From positions 259,261-323,260 of the forward strand of contig QAOA01002176.1 in NCBI GenBank assembly GCA_003255065.1: a stretch of DNA of 64,000 nucleotides, written 5' to 3'. Shown one piece after another: positions 43,763-56,496 of this stretch. Position 1 is the first letter of the stretch; every line of letters begins with the position of its first letter. The position numbers and the translations under genes are program-made. The notes under the pieces are model-generated. The model was given only the letters and a program-made list of their open reading frames with translations. It was not told the origin of the DNA and did no database searches. Source of the stretch: Cercis canadensis (lineage: Eukaryota > Streptophyta > Magnoliopsida > Fabales > Fabaceae).

Positions 43763-46397
43763 TGTAGACATTGTTTTTTGTCCAGGTAAATTTTTATTTT
43801 GGTAAAAAAAAATGCACGTATGCATCATTTTGAAAGTTTTATGCTCTTGGGCTTGGATTCCTACGAAAAAATTTATTTTTTTTTTTGCAAAAGTCATGGG
43901 TATAGCTTAACTTTTCTATGAGGCTCAATTGGTCCATTTTTATTTATAGTGTTTTTATATTTGGTGAATTTAAAGCACTTTTTTTTAAAATAAAAAAATG
44001 TTAGTAAATAAGTTACAAAAAATTTTAGTTTTGTTTTTGTATCATAAAACCTACTTAGACCAATGAACCAATGAAATGCAAAGAAAAGTCTACCTAAGGA
44101 TCTAATTGGTCCAAAATTTAAATGTGGCATGAAGATATTTTGGGGGCAAGGGCAAATTTGGAAGTAAAAGAAGAGAAAAGTGAGAGGAAAGTAGGGGAAA
44201 GAGAAAAGGAAGGTGGTAGGAAATTTCATGGGGGAGGAGTGTGTGAATGTAAGAAAAAAAGGGAGAAAAAGTGAGTGCGAGCTAAAGAGAAAGAGCAGAG
44301 TAGCAAGAGGGAGCTACGAAGAAGAAGAACAAAAAAGGAAAAATAGAGAGGGAGATAGAGGGCGACGGGAAGCAGAACAAGGAGACAATATGGGAGCAAG
44401 GAACACCAAGAACCAGAGGGAAGAAGGCACCAGAAAAAAAAAAAAAAAAAAAGGAAGAGTCTTCATATGGTATCTTCGATCCGTTCCTCTTCCTTTGTGA
44501 TTCGATTGTGTGTTTTGCAAATTTGAAAGTCTGGTTATCTCCATCTTCTGCTAGGTGTTTGCTAATTTTGAGTGGAATTGCTTATGCTAGTTATTTTGGG
44601 AAATTTTATTTTGATTTTGGTTCTTTGTTTTAAAGAGTCATAATGGGTTATCATATCTGCTACTTCTATTGCAATATGTAAGTAAATATGTTTTGGTATT
44701 CCTTTTCAATTTGGGGGATTTTAGAATTTGGATTCTAGTTCTCTATGAATCTTATCTTCTCATTTGTTCAATTTCATGATATCACTATAAGTTGTAGTGC
44801 TATAATTTCTCTAAAATTCATTGATGGAGGGGTTCAAATCTTAATTTGGTTTATGTCATGATCCCCTTATAAGTGAAATATATTGAGGTTATAGTATTTT
44901 TATCATGAGCTTGGTTTCGTTATATTTGGATTAAGTCTAGTTGTAAATTATGTTCAGGTGTTTACTTCTCTATCTGTGATGGTTAAGCCTAATTTGTGAT
45001 CTTCTTGTGCTATGGTTCTGATTTTCGATATTCCGGAAAACAACTAAAATATTTATCTAAATAAATCAAGAGTTGAATATATTAAAATGAGATGCTAGCA
45101 TGAAAAGTGAGTTGTGGGTTGTTTTTTTTCCCTTTAAGGTTCTGTCACGTTATGTTGTTGGCTGTACTAGTATTTTAATGAATGGTTTGGAGCTAATTTG
45201 CATAGTTGTCCTGTTTTTTTTTTTTTTTTTTTAATAAACTATCTAGAGTTGATTGGCATAGTTGTCTTAGTTTTTATGGAATCTGTGTAGAGCCATGTGT
45301 CAAGTGCTATTTGGGAATTTTTTTTAGAACTATTTAGGGCCATGTTTCAAGTGCAGTTTTGGTCCTTTGAGAGCAGTTTAGAGTTAATTTCATTGGCTGT
45401 TTTGGCTTCATTTTAAAACTGTTTAACCTTGGATATGCTGCTGTTTTGGAATTTAAATTGTGCCCTGTGTTGTTTTATAAATATTGGCTGTCTTAGTGCA
45501 TTTTCTCCTACCTTCCGGTACATTTTTGGTGCTTTTTCTCATGCTTTCTGTGCATCGTTTAACTGCTGTTCTGGTCATATTTCCTGAAATCCTGGTGCAT
45601 ATACTCTCTGCAATTTTGGCACTTACTGTTTTTGGGCGTAATTATGGTTGCTGCTTCCTGTGCATTGTTTCACTGCTACTCTGGGCTTTCTTCCTTGCTG
45701 TTTTGTATAGGGTTATTGATTTCTTTAAGTCATGGTTACTGTTTATTTATCGTTACTTGGGGAACCATCTCGTATGCATGAGGCTTGAGGTATGTTTTAG
45801 ATGTTGTTTAGTCATGAACTTTTCTTTTAACTTGTGTTTGGTGTTTTCATGAGCGACTCCACATATGGCTTATAGTAATTATGAATGTGAGAAAATTGAA
45901 GGGGCCAGCCTGAGGATACTTTGCTGCAAGCTCGGAGCAAGATAAATTTTTATTTATTTTATCTTACTTTATTTTTTGATGTAATTTAAACCCCCTCCCC
46001 ATTGGACAAGGAAAAATATTGTAATTTGTAAATCCATACATTGCATTCATTTAAAATATATATATTTGTGTCGCGTAGTATTCTCAAGCCCCTTCACTTA
46101 TCATGGGAGGATAGATCGAGTTTGATTCTTTTATGGAATAGTTTTGTTTATCCAACCTAGGTGAAGGTAGCGCCAACCTGGATGGCGTTTTATGCAAAAA
46201 ATGGGTGGAAGGATTTAGGTTTTGGTAGAGAAATTATGCATTGCACATTTAGATTTTTTTGTTTTTAATTTTGTTAGATATTCCTATAATAAATTTATTA
46301 TTTTGGGATAAATAAAATACACATTTTTTGTCATATTGTACTCGCGCAACTAATTTAAGGTAATCGTCTTTAGACGAATGCTGTGGGATTCTTAACA
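43763..46397 (+). repeat. LTR family C, copy 2
   Basis: Starts TGTAGACATTGTTTTTTGTCC and ends ggattcttaaca, in line with copies 1 and 3. It contains the shared blocks accccctccccattggacaagg (45990) and cttcacttatcatgggagg (46095). The purine-rich left part (44160-44450) and the hydrophobic frame 45484-45852 are non-coding by this reading. About 2.6 kb. Confidence 0.65.
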
Positions 46398-46600
46398 CTT
46401 TTTTTACGCATAAACAAACTCCTGAACCCATCTCTGGTACAAAGACTATTTAAAAATAATAAAATAAAAAGGGTTTCTAATTGTACCCTATTTTCCTAAA
46501 CAATTGGTGGTGATTATAAGTTTTTTTTGAAAACTAAATCTCTTAAAAAAGGTTTGTCATCCACGTTGTAATAACTTTCAAGTATGTTGTGACGACAGGA
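46398..46600 (+). other. Leader after LTR C copy 2
   Basis: Parallels 10412-10612 (gtcatccacgttgtaataac against gtcattcacgtagtagcgac). The rest of the element is missing. Confidence 0.5.
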
Positions 46601-48490
46601 AAGAAAGAATGGTTGTTAATTCAATTCCTTATATTCTTGATCTTAGTTAAGGAGTCTTAATTGGGTATCATAAAGGAGTTGCCAGATTCTTAGGTTCCTT
46701 ATGATGATAAAATGCATTTATGATAGCAAGGAAAGGATGATATAATATGAGTGAGCTTCCAAGTATTTATGTTGTTAATCCCTAATTCTTCTTTTTCTTA
46801 TATAGGGCAAGGTTAACAATTCTTATATATAGGGTATGACTAATAGGTATTTAGGTAGTTCTACCTTTTCTTGCTATTTCGTCTTACCTGACAAAAGGAT
46901 TAAAGAGTTAGCGGCGTCATTCCTTATTGCTTATGCTTGCGACAAAAGAGTAGTAGAAGTGTAGGCATTCATATTAGCTCTTTTCTTTCTTCCTAAGCTG
47001 CATTGTAAGCTCTTTTCAGTTGTTGAAGTGATGGAAGGGTAATCCTTCTTTTCCTTGCTATCAGTTGTATGGATGGGTTTGTTAATTCCCTTTGTTATAG
47101 AGGGTTAAGCATGATAGCAATGCTAACAATCAACAGGCATTCCTATTGAGAAGCCTATTCCATCATTATTTCTTATATTCCTTTCCGGGTTAGCTAAGAA
47201 TGGATGTTGTAGCTAATTCATATTATCCTTTTTTTTCCTTTGAGTGACGAGGCAGCATAGTGAAATAGGATATACCGGTTTTAAGGATTGTACCTTTCCT
47301 AAGCTTAGCAGCACTAAAAGTAAGAGTTAGGTGACAGCATAATAGGAATCATTGATCTTAGGTTGTTGCATGCTATTGCTATCTTTGAGTATATCATTTC
47401 TTTAAGATTGTTCGGTAGCATATCTACCAATCATGGCCGCTACTACACTCACTTCATATGGATATGGACAGGGATTAATCAAAGGATATAGAATCATAAA
47501 ATCCGTTGTTCGTTAATGAAGTATGATCGGTAGTTAGGGGTAGTTAAGTTGGTTTAGTAGAGCAAGGAAGATTGTTGCTAACTCCTAACAATTCCTTATA
47601 GATAGGGTAGCTCTTTAATTCTTCCTCCTTTCTGGACTCTTCTTAATATCGGGATTCCTCATATAGAGGGTCCTTTCTTTATATAGGGTATGAAATTTCC
47701 AATAATGGGACTATGAGTCAAGATTGAGAGTTCACACATGATATAATGTAGCTCAGGGATTCCGGCATTTCAGGATTATTGAGATTCATCAATTTAAGGA
47801 AGAGCGGGTATCAAAGAATTAGGAGGTAGCGGGGATATCCTAATTGTTAGGGTCGGAGTAGTCGCCTGAGCACTCCTTCCTTCACTCCTTAGCATAGGCA
47901 GCTGATGCAAAGATGCTAATGACGAAAGAAGGGAATTATTCATTGCTTTTATTATTTATATTGGGTGAGCTCCAATATGGCTATTCTTTATATTCCATTG
48001 AGATGCCTATTCCTTTGTATGCTTATTTAGGAAAGGGTAAGCTAAATCCAGTAGTAATCCTGAAAGAAGCTAAGTGGATGACGAATGGTTGTTAACAGGT
48101 ATCGGTATTTAGGGGTTAGATGGGAAAGGATAGATTTTCCATTCCTTTTCTTGCTGCTTATTCCGTCATAATGAGCATATTTCTTTGTGGGATTATTCCG
48201 ATTGCATACAATCTTAGCAATTGTTCTAGTGATAGAATTAATGCAGTGAATAAAAGGAGCCTTATTTGCCTTTCTAAACTTTGGAAAATCATAAATCTCA
48301 TCCATAGAATCATTATAGCTAATAAAATCAGCAGACCATATCTTATGAATAAATCTCTTATCACCAACAATAGAGATATCAAATATTTGCTCAAAAACCC
48401 CTTCATTTAAAATAATTTCAACACCAGTCACATAAGTTCATAAATAGATAGCACCATAAACCAAACTTGGTAGTGGCTCCAAGTGAGCAA
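46601..48490. other. Possible mitochondrial-type DNA (NUMT)
   Basis: The texture changes here: fewer A/T runs, many short words such as tatatagggtatg, agttctaccttttcttgc and cggcgtcattccttattgc. These remind me of plant mitochondrial intergenic DNA. No mitochondrial gene could be named. The - strand frame 48042-48431 (129 codons) is unrecognised. With the mitovirus-like fragment at 42.5 kb this may be one organelle-derived insert split by LTR C copy 2. Confidence 0.3.
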
Positions 48491-50349
48491 TGTAGACACC
48501 ATATTTTGTCTAGGCTGTATTTTTAAATTTAGTTGAAAAATACAAAAAATGTATAAAATTGTTTACTTTTTCATTCTTTTTAATTTTTACTTGGAATATT
48601 GATTTAAGTATTTTTTTTNNNNNNNNNNNNNNNNNNNNNNNNNNNNNNNNNNNNNNNNNNNNNNNNNNNNNNNNNNNNNNNNNNNNNNNNNNNNNNNNNN
48701 NNNNNNAAAAAAAAAAAAAAAAAAAAAAAAAAAGATGCTTTAATCCAATTGCATATAGCCTAGTTCAATTTTTTTCAAGAGACAATACTTTGTATGATTT
48801 AAGTATTAAGCCCAATTGTCTCAATCTTATCAAAATAACATATCCAAGCCTAATTGCTTATTAGTGTGTAGTCTATTTCCTTTTTGAGTCCAAATATCTT
48901 GATCCAAGTGGAGCATCCAAGCTCAAGACCCATTTTTAGTTAAGCTCTCTATTTAGAGGAGAACCCTAGCCACATGAAGGGAACACTTTCTATTCTTGAT
49001 TCTCTCCTCTCCTCTCCCTCTTCATCTTCTTCCCACATTCTTCATTAAATATTTGATTCCTAAGGCCCCATTCCATTTTTCTAACTTCCCATAGTTCATT
49101 TTATCATTATTCACCTCATTCACACTTCCATCAACTTGGATAAGGCAAGGCAGCACCTATTGGGAGAAATTGAAGCTTGAACCTAAAGGTTTGCATGGAT
49201 TTTTGAAGGTTGAAGGGCTACCCAATTTGATTCTTAACACTAGAAGGCTTCAATTGGGAATGACTTTATTCCACTTCTTAACTCCTTGAACTCGTACATA
49301 ATTTTGCAGCTACATTTTTGGATGCTTTTAGAGGCTTAATTATGCATGTTTCTAGTTGAAATTAGCCTCTTGGATGATTATAATATAACCTAGGAGCATG
49401 TTCACATGTTTTATTGATTTGGAATGACTTTAAAGCTCTTTTTACAAGTGATTTTGAATATTGATTGTGCCTTTAAGGTGTTTGATAAAATGCATGTGTG
49501 ATGCTATGCTTGAATTTGGCTTTGCTTTCAAAGTGTGATGTCTTTTATTTGGTTATTGAGATTATGACATGAATTGAGTGTCTTTGGTTCATTATTTGAG
49601 TATGTATTGCATCATGATTTATTCAGACTTTGCATTGTAGCATAATTTGTAAATCCTGCTCAGCATTGACCTTTGTGTGATTTTTGATACATAACTCAAG
49701 CTATTGACATCCTTTTCATGAGATTTTGCTTTTGTTGCAAACCTAAGATGTGAACCTTTCAGTCCATATAATTTTATTTGAGTAATTTAAAGCCAACTAA
49801 TCCCAGAATTTTTGTGAACAGGGCTGTTTGAACTTTCAAATTCTGCATTCTCGGTTTCTGACTTTTAGGCATTGTTTTATTCATAACTCAAGTTATACCA
49901 AGGGGATTGGTGCAATTCTAAATTATTTTGAAAGCTAAGACATGTATATTTCAAATAATGTAGGCTTTGTTACCATATTCAACATGTATTAAGCCCAGAA
50001 AAATCATAAATTTCGTATCAAATTCTGCCATTGTGATTTCTGACATTTGCACGATGTTTTGGACATAACTTGAGCTTCACAAGTTCCTTTTGAATGATTC
50101 CAAAACTATTTTGAACATTATACATATATCTTTGCATCAATGTGTTTAATTTATTGATAATTCATATCCTCTTTTCCCAGTAAATAAAAAACAGAAGTTG
50201 GTTGTTAGGTTCTTATGTTTGCTTGGTTTTGGCAACATTTTTGCTTTGATTATAGCTTTAGCTAGAACTAGGATAATTTCACCACATCAAATGCATGTGA
50301 ATCATTTTGTTTAGATTAAATTGTTTGTTTCTTATTTTTTATGCACACT
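48491..50349 (+). repeat. LTR family C, copy 3, left half
   Basis: Begins TGTAGACACCATATTTTGTC. Runs to acact at 50345-50349, where an A-family LTR starts. The missing right half appears to be 58481-59929 in the opposite orientation (see findings). It contains the sequence gap. Confidence 0.55.
48619..48706. other. Assembly gap of 88 N
   Basis: Flanked by a T-run on the left and a run of 27 A on the right. The true length and content are unknown, and any frame across it is meaningless. Confidence 0.99.
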
Positions 50350-51540
50350 TGATGAGCTGCCGAGGCTCCTCAAATTAGTAAAATTTATAGTCGGTTTACC
50401 AAAACTACTTGTAGCATAAGGCAACACCAAGTCGAACCAAATGATTACTCTAAGTAGTGAATCAGATTAGGAAATATATAAACAGGGGGGTTTGTTTTGT
50501 TCAAGTGATTAACATAAATTAATTATAAGTGGTAAACCTTAAGGAAAACAACCAATCCAAGTCTAACTGATTCTGATTTTAATCCATCCTTGATTTCAAA
50601 GAATCCATTCAATTATTAACCTAGTTCTTGGCCTTTAAAACACATCAAGAAGCCTCTCAGTGCTCTATGGATGTCTACTGGTTAAGCAATCAGAATTTGC
50701 AATCAAAGCATAATCTAAGAATCAATAATCAGAACAGCCAAAACCTGGATTGATTTGAGTATTCACCCCTCTATGAACAAGAGGAACCAAGTTTACAAAA
50801 TATCTAGAGAGAAAATTTAAAGACTAAGAAAACTAGAAAAGCTTTCTACAAAATATCCTAATGCCTTCTTCTAATTTCGGCTGCCTCCTTCTGAACATAT
50901 AGACCTACAAAAATACATGCACACCCAAATTTCTCTTAGGGCACACTTATTCCCATGGGCATTAGCTTCATTGGGCTTTGGTTTGGGCTCAATTGGACTT
51001 GTAATGAAGAAGTTAGGCCCATTTAAGTGCCAACAGGTCTCTGGAACCATTAGCCAACTTCAATAGTAAATAAGACCATCTAAATTATACAATTTGGTTA
51101 ATTGGTCTTCATAACAATTGAATCTCTGCATCTTAGCTTTCGAATGGGACCAGTTTCAAGTCCATATGACATTTACAGCTCAAGTTATGGTCCAAACACT
51201 GCATGTGGGTCAGGATCCAGCGACAGCATGTCTTCTCTGGCTTCCAGGCTGCATATGACCAGCTAGACATCCAAATTAGATTTGGAGCTCTGAATCAAAG
51301 TTGTAGAGATTTCTTTTAGATCTCCTACAAGGTAAGATTCAAAATTATTAGATGTCTAGAACTCAAGTTATGCATAAAAAATAGAGAGTGCATAAAATGC
51401 CCAGTATTGCTGAAAAATACATTTAGGCTCAATTGGATCCAAACTCATGAAATGTGGCCAAAGCCCAATCAAATAGGCCCAAAAGAGGTTTAAGAAGCTA
51501 AATGTGAGGGTTAACTACTGTATGAAAAGTGTGTTCATCA
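50350..51540 (-). repeat. LTR family A, 3' LTR (1191 bp)
   Basis: Read on the - strand it starts TGATGAACACAC, directly after the purine tract gtgtgggggaatt, and ends ggcagctcatca. Start TGATGA and end TCATCA are inverted, as LTR ends should be. A second copy lies inverted at 59930-61278. The outer flank is acact. Confidence 0.8.
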
Positions 51541-51553
51541 AATTCCCCCACAC
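51541..51553 (-). other. Polypurine tract of the family A element
   Basis: Reads gtgtgggggaatt on the element strand, immediately before the LTR start TGATGA. This is the primer site for plus-strand DNA synthesis. Confidence 0.75.
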
Positions 51554-53070
51554 TTAGCTTTTGCACGTCTCGGACAAACTAGAATTCCAAAACTAAGAAA
51601 CGAGGAAAAACAAACAAACTAACTCAAAAATTCTCAATGATATTCAAGAATTGCATAAGTTCAAAAACAAGAAGAGTACTTAAAAATTCAAGGAAGTCAC
51701 AACATTCATGAAATAAAATTTCTTCACATCCAAAATCAACAATTAAAGTAACTTCAATTGAAAAACATGAGTCAAAAATGATAGAATCTCAAAAGATATA
51801 CTCTTTATCTCTCAAGTGGTTAGAAAGTAAGTATTTCACTCAATGAAACTCATGAAGAAATGCACTACCATAGGCTTGCTTATCTTCTACTTTTCCACTA
51901 CTCAAACAAATGCATACACAAATCAAGAGGACTTTATTCAAGGTTGTAATAGGACCAAGGTAAATGATAGAAATAATATGGATATGACAAGCTAAGTACC
52001 CTAAGAGAATAAAAGAGCATTGGAGAGGAATTTAATTAACAAGCATGTAAAGCATACTCTCTTTTCTTTTCACATATTCCTTCCTTTTCTTTTTCTTTTC
52101 CTTTTTCACAATTTTGATTTTTTTTTTAATGAACCAATTGGCTCTCTTTGTTTTTTCTTTCTTTCTTTCACATCTCACTTTGCATATTGCACAATAATTT
52201 TCACTACCTCCACACTTGCATTATTAATTACCCACAAGCATAAGAGCTCCTCCAAGATAATGAACCAATGCTCTCCCATTCCCTAAGGTAAGGTAACAAC
52301 ATGGTTTTTCACATAGGCACATCATAATGAGCTAAGACCAAAGATAGACAAATAGGCTCAAGGGGGTAATCAAAGGAAAATAATACAAGGTTGGCTATTT
52401 GGCAAAGTAGCTAAATCAAGAAAGAATGTCTCAATCATGTTCATGTATGCAAGTGAAAATGCAGCTTTAAAAAGAATCAAAATAAGTTCTAGAGTGATCA
52501 AAATCCATGAGTGAAAATTATACTAGAAAGAAAAGAATGGCACAAATGCTAAATTCATCCATTAAAAGGCTCAAAATCTCACAAGGCATGCATCTATCAA
52601 ACTTAATCACTAATCCAACATCCAAAACCAAGCATGTGAAATTAAGTATGGAAAACAAGTTATTCAATCATGCTATGAACCTTGAAATGTAATTACTTCA
52701 AACTAACAACTTTACAAATTCTAAAACATCATTGGAAGGTAATTAAAACATAAAAAATTTGACAATTAAATAGAAAACAACAAAGAGACTAAAAACAACA
52801 AAATAGTATACTAAAAAGAAACAACAAACATAACTAAAAGCAGAAAACAATAAAGGAAACAGAAAATCAAAACAGAAACAAAAAAATGACAGAAAATAGA
52901 AAACTAAAATAGAATTAAAAACAGACACAAAAACAGAAAAACAGAATGTAAACCTCCCCCACCCTTAAATTTTACATTGTCCTCAATGTAAAAACTTCTA
53001 AAAGTAGCAACATATGACAATTAACATCAAGCAGATAAGGACAAGTAAAATAAAAGAGAGAAGAAATATC
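51554..53070 (-). other. 3' non-coding region of the Athila-like element
   Basis: A-rich on the + strand, without recognisable frames. Near 52955-52990 the element strand reads gaggacaatgtaaaattta followed by agggtgggggagg. A G-rich tract after gaggacaatgt is a common sight after pol in Athila-like elements. Confidence 0.45.
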
Positions 53071-53074
53071 CTGA

Positions 53075-53300
53075 TCAGGTGAGGTAGATTGCATCGTGCA
53101 AGTGGACCTCCTCCATGATGTCCTTTTTAGCTCTCTCATAGAATGACTTGCGGCGGTTGAAAGCTTCCTTGCACTTCTTTCTGCAGAAGGCTGGACAGCG
53201 GATGATTATCTTGTTGAAGTCTCTGATGAAGCGCCGGTAGAAACCTGCATGTCCAAGAAATGACCAAACTTCCCGCACGCATGTGGGGTAAGAGAAAACA
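53075..53300 (-). pseudogene. RT/RNase H junction remnant of the Athila-like element
   Basis: A - strand frame reads [20 protein letters not shown], the block that joins RT and RNase H in Ty3/gypsy pol. It then diverges to [20 protein letters not shown], which I do not recognise. The RT core, the rest of RNase H and integrase are gone, so several kilobases were deleted. Confidence 0.65.
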
Positions 53301-53544
53301 GTAATGACATCCAGAACAAAAAAATTGAAAATAAAATGAACAACAGAAAATAGTAACAAAAACAAAAATAGAATTAAAAACAAGACTAGAAAACAGAAAA
53401 TTCGAAGCTAAAACAGAAATAGGAACAAAAACAGACTAAAACAAAACAGAATAGAAAATAGAATATAATTACAGTAATATAATTAGAAAATGTACTCCCT
53501 TGAAGCTCAAGGTATCATCTTCCGGTTATTTGCAGCAAACACAA

Positions 53545-54579
53545 CTAGATACCGGGGTCAAAGACCACTCTCACAAAGTCTTGGGTTGCCCTTGTAGAAT
53601 CATCTTCTAAAGCCACAGAACTAGAACCAGAACCAGAATCAGAATCAGATTCACCAGGATTGCCATCGCTTAAGAATGCAGAAATTTCAGCACAGACAGC
53701 ATAGCTCATGTCACCATCACAAACAACATGTGAATGACACTTGACATAATCCTCTATACCCACAAAGTCAAGGAATTCAGAACATAGCTCCTCATACACA
53801 TCCACTAACTCTGCAGGATCATCAACGACCATAGCTCCTGTGATAGAGTCATCTCTTTCTAAAAATGCCGCAATTTTAGAACAGGTAGGGCAAGCAGAAT
53901 CACCACAATTGCAGCACATAGAATCATTATTGCTCAAGAAAGCAGATATCTCAGCGCACACAGCATAAGGTACATCACCATCACAATCAGGACAGGAATG
54001 GCACCGAACAGAGCCATCTACACCAACCCAATTAGGGAAGTCAGCACAGAGCTCATCATACCTATCTCCAACTAGATCATCAATCAAATCAATGTGAAAG
54101 ACAGAGTGCTCATCCATGGAATGCTTCATAGTATCAAAAATAGTGAACTGCACAACAGAATCTCCAAACTCCATGGATAGAGTTCCCACATATATATCGA
54201 TTTTGGTCTGTGCGGTCTTGAGGAATGGTCTCCCCAGAATGAGTGGAGTTTGGCTGGATTGTGACTGTCCCTCCATCTCCAGAATATAAAAATTTGTATG
54301 AAAGATCAATTCATCAACCTTGACTAACACATCTTCAATTAATCCAGCTGGATATGCACAGCTTCTGTTGGCTAACTGAATCACAATACCAGTAGCTCTC
54401 AAGGGTCCAAGTCCAAGAGAACTAAACACAGTCATAGGCATCACATTAATGCAAGCACCGAGGTCTAGCATGGCATGCTCAAACTTGGATTTGCCTATAA
54501 CACATGGAATTGTGAAAGTTCCTGGATCCTTGCATTTGTGGGGCATAGGCTGAATAAGGGCCGAAACGTTCTGACTCAT
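53545..54579 (-). pseudogene. Athila-like aspartic protease with a repeated Cys-rich C-terminal module
   Basis: Frame of 344 codons in the same phase as gag. Residues 16-150 are the protease: GTFTIPCVIGKSKFEHAMLD, the active-site variant MLDLGACINVMP (DLG, usual in this lineage), the AYPAGLIEDVLVKVDEL flap region and LILGRPFLKTA. Residues 173-306 (nt 54063-53662) hold a Cys-rich repeat. YDELCADFPNWVGVDGSVRC with YAVCAEISAFL recurs as YEELCSEFLDFVGIEDYVKC with YAVCAEISAFL. Between them lies CCNCGDSACPTCSKIAAFL. The tail is Ser/Asp-rich. The repeat may bind zinc, but that is only inferred from the Cys spacing. RT should follow and does not. Confidence 0.8.
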
Positions 54580-54612
54580 GCTAATTCTCTCATTGCCCTT
54601 GAGCCGTCTCTT

Positions 54613-56496
54613 CTATGTGCATAATTCCTTTAGAAATTTGGCATATTTAGAAATTTTCTTGATAGCATCCAACAATGGAATGTTGATTTCCACTTTCCTG
54701 AAAGTCTCCAGAAGCTCTCTGTCCTTTTCAGCCTTATCTATTTTTGTGGACTGAGTGGCTCGCTGTGGAAAGGGAAGAGGCATAAAATATGTAGGCTTCT
54801 GCTGTGGCATCTCTGGAGTAGAACTACTAGTGTGCTGGCTAGAACTGCTAGGGTCAGCAACAGTTGGAACTGGCACACTTGGTTTACTCTGAACTGTAGG
54901 TGCAGGGTCTGGAATTGACTTGCCACTCCTAAGAGTGATTGCACTCACATTTTTTGCATTGGGATTAGGAATGGTCTGAGAAAGAAGTGTACCAGAACCC
55001 TAGGATTGCAATTGACTCATAGTATATGCCAATTGTTCAATTTGAGTTTCCAAGTGCTGCATGGTGGCATCTGCCCTCTGCTGGAACTGAAGGTTGCTGG
55101 TGGCCATTTGCTTCACCAAATCTTCCAATGAAGGCTCAGGTTTGGATGTTGACGGGTTGGCTGGTTGCATAGGCTGCTGCTGGAATGGTGGCATAGTTTG
55201 TTGAAACTGGCCCTGCGTAGCTGATTGAAATTGGTTCTGTTGTTGGAATGGTTGCCTATACTACTGCTGCTGCTGTTGTTGTGGAGCCGCAGCATTGCCA
55301 TATCAAAAATTTGGATGATCCCTCCAACCAGGGTTATAAGTGTTGGAGTATGGATCATATCTAGGCTGCTGCTATGGTTGATATTGGGATCTACCAGGAA
55401 AAACACCTGCTGCAGCTACAGAGGGATCCTGAAATCCAGAATCACCATCTTGAAGTGTAAGGCATGCATCTGTGGGATGAGATGGACAAGCGCAAATGCC
55501 ACACAAGCTTGCAGGTTGAGGTGTAGATACTTGTTGTCCTATTACCAACTGCCTCACCAAAGAGGTCAATTCATCAAGTCTGTGCTCCATTCTTTGTTGG
55601 TCAGCAAGTGATACACAAACTTCATTGACTCCCCTAGTGGAAGGAATCATCCTGACACCAAACTGATGGAAATTTTCAGCCATATTGAAAATCAAAGCTC
55701 TGGCAACAGCTGATGTTTTATCTACAAATGCTCATCCATTAGCAGAATCAATGTTACTCCTATCTGGAGGTGACAAGCCCTCATAGAAGTATTGTATCAA
55801 AAGCTGATTACTAATCTGATGGTGAAGGCAGCTTGAGCATAGCTTGGTGAATCTTTCCCAATACTCATGCAACGTCTCCCCTGGCAGTTGCCTTATGCCA
55901 CATATATCTTTTCGAATTGCAGCAGTTCTTGATGCAGGGAAGAACTTTGCCAAAAATAGCTTCTTCATGTCACTCCAATTTCTGACTGAACCTTGTAACA
56001 AGTAAAAGAGTCAATCCTTAGCTGCATCAGCAAAGGAGAAAGGGAATGCTCTCAACTTGATATGCTCTTCAGAGATTCCTTGTGGCCTCATTGTGGAACA
56101 AACCACATGGAATTCCTTCAGATGTTTATGAGGATCTTCACCTGCAAGACCATGGAACTTTGGCAGCAAGTGTATCAATCCAGATTTCAATTCAAACGCA
56201 GTATCAAGTTCAGGATATTGGATCCCTAAAGGTTGATAAGCAACATCAGGGATAGCCAATTCCTTAAGAGTTCTATCTCTAGCTTGTATATTATTATTAT
56301 TTCCAGTCTTGTTAGCATTATCAACTCTATTAGCCTGATCAACAAGATCAACAACATGAATAACAACAGGAGGTCTACTTTCAGCTATGGTTGGTTCTAA
56401 ATTATCAGCTGCTCTATGTGCTCTATTAAGTGTATGCAAGGTTCTCTCTATTTCAGGGCCTACTTCAAGTAATTCAAAAGGAGAAGACCTAGTCAT
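54613..56496 (-). pseudogene. Athila-like gag, one frame with several stops
   Basis: Begins MTRSSPFELLEVGPEIERTL. The gag core has DPHKHLKEFHVVCSTMRPQG, GSVRNWSDMKKLFLAKFFP, LPGETLHEYWERFTKLC and YFYEGLSPPDR. A Gln-rich stretch, a coiled coil (LEDLVKQMATSNLQFQQRAD) and the block VSAITLRSGKSIPDP before protease follow. All pieces from 56496 to 53545 share one phase. They are separated only by stop codons at about 56011, 55732, 55369, 55302, 55258, 55000 and 54613. Most are CAG or CGA turned to TAG or TGA. No frameshift was needed. Gag would form the particle. Confidence 0.85.

Noticed and set aside
44213..44544. Overlapping Glu/Lys/Arg-rich and Ser/Phe-rich frames
   Set aside because: Both come from one purine-rich tract of LTR C; such tracts give charged frames on one strand and Ser/Phe frames on the other.
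45484..45852. 122-codon hydrophobic + frame resembling a membrane protein
   Set aside because: It lies inside LTR family C copy 2, in T-rich text where Leu/Phe/Val frames arise by composition. No family motif is seen.
48559..48864. Frame across the 88-N gap
   Set aside because: It consists of N and a poly-A run and has no information.
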